Shown piece after piece: positions 11,701 to 23,700 of a stretch of DNA of 64,000 bases. Position 1 is the first letter of the stretch; each line of letters opens with the position of its first letter. Origin of the DNA: Acanthopleura granulata (Eukaryota; Mollusca; Polyplacophora; Chitonida; Chitonidae); the NCBI GenBank assembly GCA_016165875.1, contig JABBOT010000022.1:2135333-2199332 (forward strand), read 5' to 3'. The translations under genes and the position numbers were made by a program. The notes below the pieces were generated by a model. It had not been told where the DNA came from. It searched no databases and saw only the letters and a program-made list of their open reading frames with translations.

Positions 11701-14700
11701 TTGTCAACCTCCAGGGAGATTTCCCTTAGGCCTTTCTCTATGTGCACCTGTCAATACACAAAATGAGTCAGATGAAATTTCACTTTTTTGTGATGCAAAA
11801 TACAAGAAAATAAGGTACTGTTCATATGCTTTGATAGAAAAGGGCCCCAAAACACATAAGCATGCTGATATTAAGTGGTAAGTATACAAGGTATTGCCCC
11901 AAGTTTATTCTACGTTCGTTTTTTTCTTTTTTGTTCAAAATTACAATTCTAAGACCTTTCATTCAGAAGGATGTATTATCACAATGATTTCTTTGTTTAC
12001 ATGTATTTATTTCATTGGTCTCGAATGCCATACTCAAGAATATTTCACTTACAAGGTGAAAGTCGTACCTAACAGTACCTATTAAAAATTATTAAGACAT
12101 TGTACATGTCATTTATAACTAATCAAATAAATCAATGGCTCAGCTCCAAACCTATTGATGAGCACAGGTTTCTTACTGAATGCCAGCTGCCGTCGCTGTA
12201 CTTCTGGGAGGTTAGTATTCTCAGGGGACTTCCCCGCCTGTCGTTGTACGTCACCACTACCTGGCCCCCCTTCAGCTGGCCTGCTACAAAGTGCGTCTGC
12301 TGAGCATTCGTCAGGTAGAAAAACATCCCGTCAGGAGCGAACGAGCGGAAATCAAAGGTAATGGCAAAACTGAAAGGAAAGAGATTTTAACAGTGAAAGA
12401 CTTGCAATATCAGACAAGGTTTCAGGATATATTTTCTTGCATCTGAACAATGACAATAGGTGCCATTTGCTGGATTTGAAACAGGAAAAGATGTCCAGGT
12501 TTATAAATAAGAGGCGCCCCAAAAGACCATCTGAATTTATTTGATTGGTGTTTAATACCATAATCAAGAATTTCAAATGTTATTGTGTTGAGACGACCCA
12601 TATGCCAGTGTAAACTGGTTGGTGTTTAATGTTGCACTTGAGAATTTCCGTATGACAGTGATCACGTTTATGGGTTGAAGGGACCTAAGTGCTCAGAGTA
12701 AACCACCTCAGTTCACAAGCAATTCCAGTTCCTTTCCAATGTTTGATAGAAATATGAAACCTTTTAGTGCTATACCATGGATGAGACCTCAGAGTAAAAT
12801 TTGGCTCTTTATGGCTGCCAACTGACTTGGATTAGCATAATGTCACAATACAAAAAATGCATTAAACCTACTCTTTGCGGACAGCTCTTCTGCGGACCTT
12901 TACTTCTGCGTAACTTGTGGGAGCGTTTCCGAATGCGATACTATCGGCTTCTAGCCCATACTCATCTCCTTCTGCGCAAGTGGTTGGGGGAGATGTTGGG
13001 GCGGCAGTGGTGGTAGGCGTGGTTGTCTCCCTTGTGGTTGAAGGTGACCTTGTCCCAGGTGTTACACCAACGATGGTCACTGAGGGCACAGTACTGGTGG
13101 ACGATGGTGGTGTTAAGGAGGGTTGCTCAGAGGTCGGCAGGACGACAATTCGGGACGTTGATGTTGGCTCGATCTCTGAAGACTGGGTGGTCACATCAGT
13201 TACCAATGGAGTTTCAGATATCATAGCTGTGAGTGTTGTCAGGGGTGTAAGTTCCTCCAAAGGTGTGGCCTGTGTGACGGTCGCTGACTCCGGTTTCGTC
13301 CTCTCTGAAGAAGGTTTTAGAGAGACCCTGTCCACAATGGCTCCCTCTTCAGTTGTTCCTGAAGTTCCGGATTCCTGTGGGGGAGCAGTTTTGGGTACGA
13401 TCTGCGTGGGTTCTGAAGATGAGACGGGTATCTCCACCACGATGCCTCTGTCTGTGGGTTTCTCAGTTGTCTCCCTTTCTCCTCCGCCAGGAAGGATCAC
13501 GATGGTTTCATTGACGTCCTCTCCCGAAGATGTAGGCATTTCTCCTGATGTCACCTCTTCAGTTGAACTCACAGTGAAATCTGGTCCTGCCTGTGTTGTT
13601 GTTGCAATGCCTTCCTCTCGTGTATAGTCCACAGTAGATTCCCCTGGAATAAGGACACTGTACCCAGTAGTGGTAGAATCCTGAGCTGTCCCAGTTGACC
13701 TCTGTCCATCTGTATACAGTGCAGAGGAACTTGAGGTGGTCAATTGTCTGTCTGTCCATACCACACCCGTAAACCTAGCTGTTGTTATTGTTATAGTATC
13801 AGATGCCTTAGTTGATGAAGGTTGCTCACCCTCCGTGATCAAAACATCAGGTTTTGTGGATGCAGGTGAGAATGGTTGTGTGGATGCGAATGAGGTGGGT
13901 TTTGAGGATGCAGGTGAGGTGGGTTTTGAGGACGCGGGTGAGGTGGGTTGTGTGGATGAGAGTAAGGTGGGTTTTGTGGATGCAGGTGAGGTGGGTTTTA
14001 CGGATGCTGGTAAGGTGGGTTTTGTGGATGCAGGTGAGGTGGGTTTTGTAGACGTGAGTGAAGTGGGTTTTGCAGAAGGCATCCCGACAGAATCTGAGTA
14101 GCCACGTAACAGTGTCGTAGTGTCTTTCCCTCCAGGAAATGTGACAGCAGGTGTCAAGCCGTCATCTGTGGATGTGAACTTGACAGTGCTGGGTTCCGTC
14201 TCTACGACAACTGCGCCTTCAGATGATGATGGCAGACCTTCCGATGTTGGAGCAACAGATGATGGCTCTGTACCTAACCAAGGTGGCCAGATAGCAGAAG
14301 TGCTTCTTGAAGAAGTTGCTGATGTTTTTGTGGTTGTTGCAACCTGAGATGGTAGCCATGGAAACACAGGGGTTGAGCTGCTGCTGACAACTCTCAGTGA
14401 CGTCATGTCATCTGGCACCCTGCTAACAGAATCCCCAGGAGTTGTCCTGATCCAGACACTGTCTGTGTCCTCTCCTGTGGTTGTCACAGGAGATCTGGTA
14501 ACACTCGGGAAGGGTCCAATTTGGGAAGTACCTAAACCAGGCCAGAATGAAGGTCTTTGTGTGACCCCAACAGGTGCAAATATTGAGGTCATTGCCGCTG
14601 CACTACAGCGGCCTATGTCTGCCAGCCTGTAGCGGACGGGCTGGTCTAACAACAACAACCTGGAAACAAGAGCATTTGTAAAAATGGTTAGCATAAGTTC

Positions 14701-17700
14701 ATTGATATCAGCTGAAATCTTACTGGTAAGACAATGATTATTATTCATAAAGTAAGGCCATGCTTAGAAAAAAAATCTTTCTTGCAGGTAACATAACCCC
14801 ATCACAAGAAACAGTGTTGATTATTAGGGAAATATTTTTTATTTATGCAAATGAAATGGATAAGGATTTCAATGAAATTAACATGGAGAAAAAATAAAAT
14901 TCTATCTAACTCCTTTTTGGAGTTCCGGTCAGGTTACCTGCAACACACAATACTTTTAATGGTCACCTAAGTGCTTTCTTTTTTAAAAAGCAAATTTTTT
15001 GACTGGCTTTTGCTAATATATTACAGACCAAATTCAGAATAAAGATGGAATTGTCATTTTGAGTGTAAAACAAAATACATATATAGACATAAATAAATGG
15101 TAGGTGTTCTAGATAACCTATGTGTTACACAAATTCATTCATTGTTAATTATACCAACTTGTCCCAGTGTTCTTTGTCTCAGACAGTTGACTCCAGATAT
15201 TTTCTACAAATAAGACTTCTGTCTTCCCAGTTTATCTTTTTTTCAAGTCACATATTTGCTTAATTCTGATTGATTCAGGCACCTTAAAAGGCACTCATGA
15301 GTTTGTTTGTGAAGTTTGATTAGTTTCTCGCATTTGCTTCAGAAGTATCATTTTTAAGGCCTTTATGTAGTTCAGAAAGTGCGTTGTCACACTCCAAACC
15401 TTGTTTGAAATATAGTAATTTGCATATTTTTTACTTAATTGTGTAAGCGTGTTTTTACATAGCCGGCATACGGGAGGAGGTCACATCACCCACCCTCTGT
15501 TGATGACAATGTCGCTGACACATCCACGCAGCCCATTTGTGGTGCCGACCCTGCCCAGAGTGTCAACCCCTTCGGGGACGCCCCCAATGTAGAGTCCAGA
15601 GTCGGTGGGTACCCTGATTTCCCCGCTGCCCACCGGTAGTTCACTCTCCTCCACCAAGACATCATCCACCACGAGCTCCAGACTGATGACATGTAAAACA
15701 AAAGAACTCATATTCTTTAAAGTTTCTTACACAAACAGAAAATGCAAACACAGGGGTCATGTACTTGCAATGGAATGAGTTTCATTGACATCAGACTTAC
15801 TCACTCTTTGTCATATTTGAGGAGGGCCACATTGTGAGGCTGCGTGCAAATGTACTCACACTGTCCTATCCAAGGAGGGTCATACTGTGAGGCTGAGTGC
15901 AGATATACTCACTGTCATATTTGAGGGGGTCATTGTGAGGGTGATAGCAGATGTACTGACTCTGTTGCATTTGAGGAGGGCCACAATGTGAGGCTGAGTG
16001 CAGATGTACTCACTGTCATATTTGAGGACAGCCACATTGTGAGGCTAAGTACAGATATACTCACTCTCTGTCATATTGTGAGGGTGAGTGCAGATGTACT
16101 CACTCTCTCTCATATTTGAGGAAGGTCACATTGTGAGGCTAAGTACAGATATACTCACTCTCTGTCATATTTAAGGACGGTCATATTGTGAGGGTGAGTG
16201 CAGATGTACTCACTCTCTCTCATATTTGAGGAAGGTCACATTGTGAGGCTAAGTACAGATATACTCACTCTGTCATATTTAAGGAGGGTCACATTGTGAG
16301 GCTGAGTGTGGATGTACTAACTCTCTGTCATATTAGAGGAGGGTCACATTGTGAGGCTGAGTGCAGATGTACTCACTCTGTCATATTTGAGGAGGGCCAT
16401 ATTGTGAGGCTAAGTACAGATATACTCACTCTTTGTCATATATTTGAGGAGGGTCACATTGCAATCCTGAGTGTGGATGTACTCACTCTCTGATATATTT
16501 GAGGTGGGTCACATTGTAAGGCTGTGTGTGGATGTACTCACTCTGTCATATTTGAGGATGGGCAGTGAGGATGAGTGTGGATGTACTTACTCTCTGTCAT
16601 ATTTAAGGAGGGTCACATTGTGAGGCTGAGTGTGGATGTACTAACTCTGAGTCATATTAGAGGAGGGTCACATTGTGAGGCTGAGTGCAGATGTACTCAC
16701 TCTGTCATATTTGAGGACAGCCACATTGTGAGGCTAAGTACAGATATACTCACCCTCTGTCATATTTGAGGAGGGTCACATTGTGAGGCTGAGTGTGGAT
16801 GTACTAACTCTCAGTCATATTTGAGGACGGTCACATTGTGAGGCTGAGTGCAGATGTACTCGCTCTGTCATATTTGAGGAGGGCCACATGGTGAGGCTGA
16901 ATGCAGCCACATGGTGAGGCTGAATGCAGATGTACTCACTCTCTGTCATATATTTGATGAGGGTCACATTGTAATCCTGAGTGTGGATGTACTCACTCTG
17001 TCATATTTGAGGATGGGCAGTGAGGATGAGTGTGGATGTACTCACTCTCTGTCATATTTGAGGAGGGTCACATTGTAAGGATGTGTCTGGATGTACTCAC
17101 TCTGTCATATTTGAGGATGGGCAGTGAGGAAGAGTGTGGATGTACTCACTTTCTGTCCTATTTGATGAGGGTCACATTGTAAGGCTGAGTGTGGATGTAC
17201 TCACTCTGTCATATTTGAGGAGGGTCAGTGAAGATGAGTGTGGATGTACTCACTCTCTGTCATATTTGAGGAGGGTCACATTGTAAGGCTGAGTGTGTAC
17301 TCACTCTGAGGATGTACTCACTCTGTCATATTTGAGGATGGGCAGTGAGGATGAGTGTGGATGTACTCAATTTCTGTCCTATTTGAGGAGGGTCACACTG
17401 TAAGGCTGAGTGTGGATGTACTCACTCTGTCATATTTGAGGAGGGCCACATTGTGAGGCTGAATGCAGATGTACTCACTCTCTGTCATATATTTGATGAC
17501 GGTCATATGGTAATCCTGAGTGTGGATGTACTCACTCTGTCATATTTGAGGAGGGCCACATTGTGAGGCTGAGAGCAGATGTACTCACTCTCTGTCATAT
17601 TTGAGGAGGGCCACATTGTGAGGCTTGCCGTCTGTGTAATTCTTCTCTGCCGTCAAGACGACGACCCCTGAGCCTCCGCTGATCCGAGCTTGTAACAAAC

Positions 17701-20700
17701 CATTCACCAATGCCAGGGAGTAGAAGTGCTAAAATGAAAACATGACATTTTGTCTGTCAACTCAGAGATAACTGTCCCATACTTACCATGCAGATTGTTT
17801 AAGCAGTAATGGATAAGGAAACTAAATTATGGCTAAACAGGCTTTCTTTCATGAACATTATTTATTGTTTAGTTATCAACCCTTTCTGGGAAATAAATAC
17901 TGCCTTTCAGTGAAATACAGTGAGGAATAATGGCACTGCTGACATACCACTATTTATGCTACATGTATAGAGTCCTGTATTCACTTCCATGGTATTTGGA
18001 CAATATTTTCAGAGCCACAAGTAAAATGGCAAGTTCCTGAATGGTCATGAATGACACTGTATGGCACATGGACTGCAGCCAGCCGTACGGCCCGCTACAC
18101 TTCATGTGACCCTGTGACTCAGGGCTCACGCGCGGTAACTGTCTAGTAAAATTTTGTGGTCCCACTAACACTGCAATGCTTCACTCATTCCCCTGTGCAA
18201 AACATCACCAAGCTAACAAGTGCCCTGACTGTCAAACTGAAAGTCTAAGGTGCAAAATCTGAAGGCTCAGTATATACATATTTTAAAAGCTCAAGATAAA
18301 GCCTACCATACGGCCATAAGGGTTGGAATGGTGAAAGTTTTCTCTTCACTTAACATTTGCCCAGCATACCCAATATCAACTCTCAAAGCCCACATATAAG
18401 AAATCAAATGAGGTTTCAAGTTTTGACTCATTAAAGCCACCTCCAACTTTGTTGAAAACTAGCTTTTTTTTAACCGACTGGTGAAACGTCCTACCTGGTA
18501 GTCACTCCCTGTGGCTAGGAGCAGCACCCCCTCAGGGTAGAGCGTTCTGAAGGTCAAGGACACATCAGCTGAGCCCTTACCCAGGCTGTACCCTGTCAGT
18601 TCCATGAAGCCGTCACCCAGGAAACCAACGAGTCTCTCACCCTGGGGAACAGTGGGACAACAAGAAAATGGCTATTAATCACGATGATGGACAACAAAAA
18701 CGGGAAACAATCTAAAATTTCCCAAAGACAAACTGCATTTTTAGAAGCAAATAAATGTTATAAACAAGGATTTTGGTGCTCAAAATTGCATTCTAAAAAG
18801 TAGGGACATTCTGCCTTCTAAACAGACCACAAAACATGTAGAATTAATCGAATTCTTAGAATCAGGCAAAACATTCAACTCAGTCATTGGCTATATTGTA
18901 GGTGATTTACATAGGGTTGTCTACTCATGTAGTGGATGGATTTATCTAATTGGTGTTTAATAATGCAGTCTGTCTGAAGAGTATTCTCCTTAGCAGTTTA
19001 TATGACAGTGATCAGTTTTTTTTGGGTGGAGTAGCCTGGAGAATACAACATACTGTTCTTAGTCAAGCACCTGACAAAGCTCCTGACTTCAAGTTCCAGC
19101 TGACCACATGGGAGCTTCCAGAGCCCGCAATTTTATCTAACAATCAAGTCATTGTTCACCAAATAACAGAGGACCTAACAGAAATGTCTAATCGCTACTC
19201 ACAGGAATTCAACAGTTTTTGATTTCTTTGACATATCTAAGTTGATGAAGTTTAAACACGAGGTCAGTGCTCTTAAAACCTTACAGCCATTTTTGCTAAT
19301 TAAAGATACTGTATACTAACCGTGGTTCATTTATATAGAATATTCGTTACTTTTTCTTGGAAAAGTGTATGTTAGCCCCCTTACCACAGTTCTGCATCCC
19401 TCTGTCACCCCCACACTATCCCCTGTGTGAGCCCCCTCACCACAGTTCTGCATCCCTCTGTCACCCCCACCCTATCACCTGTGTTAGCCTCCTTACCACA
19501 GTTCTGCATCCCTCTGTCACCCCCACACTATCACCTGTGTCAGCCCCCTTACCACAGTTCTGCATCCCTCTGTCACCCCCACACTATCCTCCGTGTGAGC
19601 CCCCTTACCACAGTTCTGCATCCCTCTGTCACCCCTACACTATCCCCTGTGTTAGCCTCCTTACCACAGTTCTGCATCCCTCTGTCACCCCCACACTATT
19701 CCCTGTGTCAGCCCCCTTACCACAGTTCTGCATCCCTCTGTCACCCCCACACTATTCCCTGTGTCAGCCCCCTTACCACAGTTCTGCATCCCTCTGTCAC
19801 CCCCACACTATCCTCCGTGTGAGCCCCCTTACCACAGTTCTGCATCCCTCTGTCACCCCTACACTATCCCCTGTGTCAGCTGCCTTACCACAGTTCTGCA
19901 TCTCTCTGTCACCCCCACATTATCACGTGTTAGCCCCTTTACCACAGTTCTGCATCCGTCTGTCACCCCCACCCTATCGCCCGTGTGAGCCCCCTTACCA
20001 CAGTTCTGCTTCCCTCTTTCGCCCCCACACTATCCCCTGTGTCAGCTGCCTTACCACAGTTCTGCATCCCTCTGTCACCCCCACACTATCCCCTGTGTCA
20101 GCCCCCTTACCACAGTTCTGCATCTCTCTGTCATCCCCATACTGTTCCCCATGTTAGCCCCCTTACCACAGTTCTGCATCCCTCTGTCACCCCCACACTA
20201 TCCCCCGTGTTAGTCCCCTTACCACAGTTCTGCATCCCTCTGTCACCCCCACACTATCCCCTGTGTCAGCCCCCTTACCACAGTTCTGCATCCCTCTGTC
20301 ACCCCCACACTATCCCCCGTGTTAGTCCCCTTACCACAGTTCTGCATCCCTCTGTCACCCCCACACTATCCCCCGTGTTAGCCCCCTTACCACAGTTCTG
20401 CATCTCTCTGTCACCCCCACACTATCCCCCGTGTTAGTCCCCTTACCACAGTTCTGCATCCCTCTGTCACCCCCACACTATCCCTGGTGTTAGCCCCCTT
20501 ACCACAGTTCTGCACCCCTCTGTCACCCCCACACTATCCCCTGTGTTAGCCTCCTTACCACAGTTCTGCATCCCTCTGTCACCCCCACACTATTCCCTGT
20601 GTCAGCCCCCTTACCACAGTTCTGCATCCCTCTGTCACCCCCACACTATCCCCTGTGTCAGCCCCCTTACCACAGTTCTGCATCCCTCTGTCACCCCCAC

Positions 20701-23700
20701 ACTATCCTCCGTGTGAGCCCCCTTACCACAGTTCTGCATCCCTCTGTCACCCCTACACTATCCCCTGTGTTAGCCTCCTTACCACAGTTCTGCATCCCTC
20801 TGTCACCCCCACACTATCCCCTGTGTCAGCCCCCTTACCACAGTTCTGCATCCGTCTGTCACCCCCACACTATCGCCCGTGTGAGCCCCCTTACCACAGT
20901 TCTGCTTCCCTCTTTCGCCCCCACACTATCCCCTGTGTCAGCTGCCTTACCACAGTTCTGCATCCCTCTGTCACCCCCACACTATCCCCTGTGTCAGCCC
21001 CCTTACCACAGTTCTGCATCCCTCTGTCACCCCCACACTATCCTCCGTGTGAGCCCCCTTACCACAGTTCTGCATCCCTCTGTCACCCCTACACTATCCC
21101 CTGTGTTAGCCTCCTTACCACAGTTCTGCATCCCTCTGTCACCCCCACACTATTCCCTGTGTCAGCCCCCTTACCACAGTTCTGCATCCGTCTGTCACCC
21201 CCACACTATCGCCCGTGTGAGCCCCCTTACCACAGTTCTGCTTCCCTCTTTCGCCCCCACACTATCCCCTGTGTCAGCTGCCTTACCACAGTTCTGCATC
21301 CCTCTGTCACCCCCACACTATCCCCTGTGTCAGCCCCCTTACCACAGTTCTGCACCCCTCTGTCACCCCCAAACTATCGCCCGTGTGAGCCCCCTTACCA
21401 CAGTTCTGCTTCCCTCTTTCGCCCCCACACTATCCCGTGTCAGCTCCCTCACCACAGTTCTGCACCCCTCTGTCACCCCCACACTATCGCCCGTGTGAGC
21501 CTCCTTACCACAGTTCTGCTTCCCTCTTTCGCCCCCACACTATCCCCTGTGTCAGCCCCCTTACCACAGTTCTGCACCCCTCTGTCACCCCCACACTATC
21601 GCCCGTGTGAGCCCCCTTACCTCAGTTCTGCATCCCTCTGTCACGCCCACACTCTCTCCCTCCAGGAGGTCCACAGGGCTCAGCTGTCTCGACCCTATCT
21701 GAACGTTCTGTATACAGCCTAGGAAGGCAGTCGTCTCCACATCAATCGCAGTTGGCTCCCTCACAGTCTGTCGCTTTGGCAATTGTCGCGTTTTACGGGA
21801 AATGTAGGGTTCTCTGAAACATAGACCGTAAACAGAACACTGCCATGGAAAAAGCTTTGACAATCTGGATCAGTAAATAAAGACGGAGATAAACAAGAGA
21901 AGACCTCTTATCCTGAATACTCAAATCATTTATCTCCTGTTTTAATACTGTCACGAAGTTACAGAGTATAAAAATGAAATTGTAGAACAAAGCTTTCTTT
22001 CCCTATTTCAGTGATAACTTTCACTGTCTTGCTTGAAAGAAAACGACCACCCAGCACTAATTTTATTATGTATTAAATACTTAACATGAAGAGTATGCTC
22101 AGAATGTCTTAGAAAAATATTATCTTCAGATGAAATATATGTTAGATGTGTCTCTAATTAGATAGAAATGAGTAATACTTAATCACGTGTTGTAACAAAA
22201 CAGGTTATAATGAGGGAGACGTGAAGTTTATAAAGTTATATGGGATGGAAGGATGACGATATTGTCCTGGCAACACTTGCTTGAAGGATGACTACAACAT
22301 ACATGTCTTCAGGCAGTGGTTTAACAAACCACCTGTGCATGAACTGCCCTCAATCGCTACAACTTCAAACTTCATTATCTACCTGGGCAGGTAAAAACTG
22401 TCGGGTATTCCCCCGAAGTACAGCGTCCTATCCTTCAGCTCCAGACCGTTGTTTCCAGGGAGTGCCAGTTCCTCAATGGACTCAAAGTTGTCACTCTCAC
22501 TCTTCACACTGACCTCCAGTAGGCCTGAAATACCACGCACATACTTTGTTACAGATTTCATATTTCCAGGCTTCTTTCAAGGCTTTCAGGGCGCAAAATT
22601 CACATTTTCCAGGCACCCTGGAATAAGAACTCTACACTTACGTAAGTGTAAGGCATTGCACAAATCACTGTCATTTGCTGACCTTTCAATACACAGGAGT
22701 CCATCAGGTAATTTCAAGTTTGAAAACAAATTTCCCAATAAGAATGACAAATCATTAACCGATGGACCAAGTTAAGACACGCGATACATGGTCCTTAGAA
22801 ACCAAAAGTGACAGGTTGGTGGAAGAGATAAAAGACCACACTAGGCCTCGCCTGAGCGAAATTTTAGCACTGTACATAGATTCAGTCATTATTGACCCTG
22901 ACTTCCCTCCCGTGTCTGACCCTACATTTACTTTACTGTACCTTTGAAGTTTTGGCGCCCAGCAGTCACACTGACCCAGCTGTTTATGTTGTACTGCTTC
23001 TTGGTAGTCAGCCTTCCCAGGCTGCTCCCACCCAAGTAAAACTGGAACATCAGCCACCCATCCCGCAACTCCAGGGACAAGTAGTCTCCCTTGAATAAGA
23101 TCAGGACAAGTAGGTCATACACAACACATTTTACAATGAGACGAATTATTTTCATTGCAGATTATGTAAATGCTAATTTCATTTCATAACGTCCTGGCCA
23201 ATGTGAATTATATTGCTATTTTCTTACTGATATTTCACACTCAAAAACTTTCAATGCTACATTTCCTATTTTCTATGTATATTCTATTTCCACACGTACT
23301 CTTGGCTTTAAGCTTATTAAAACAAAGCAATATGCAAATAATATATCAACATATTCATAGTCTGGATTTCTGTTCTATGCATTCTGGACATGGCACTTGA
23401 GCAACTGTGAATTTTGGAAAAGTTTCACAAAAATTGTCCAAATACAAAGGTTGACAAATTCAGCAATTATGCAATTATCAATTCAAGGTTAGGAAATTTT
23501 GCATAATTTCCGAGCATGTTTGCAAGCCAGCGGGTCTTTACCGAGTCCTGGTTAACAGACAGGAAGAGGAGAGCATTTTCCCACACGGTTCTGAACTCCA
23601 AAGATATGACATAGCGAGTGTTGTCATATGGCTCAAAGCCTGGCAGTGCGGCATATCCCGTCCCGTCAAACTGGTACACTCCTGAGATAGGCGGAGACGC

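Noticed and set aside
12917..13627. 236-codon plus-strand ORF, with others at 13736-14101 and 14120-14632
   Set aside because: They are antisense shadows of laminin exon 48, whose Ser/Thr/Pro codons rarely give stops on the other strand.
19357..21722. Plus-strand ORFs of 266, 299 and 355 codons
   Set aside because: They read through the 56 bp satellite. The proline/cysteine/serine pattern is only the repeat translated with a shifting frame, and the array derives from the minus-strand laminin exon.
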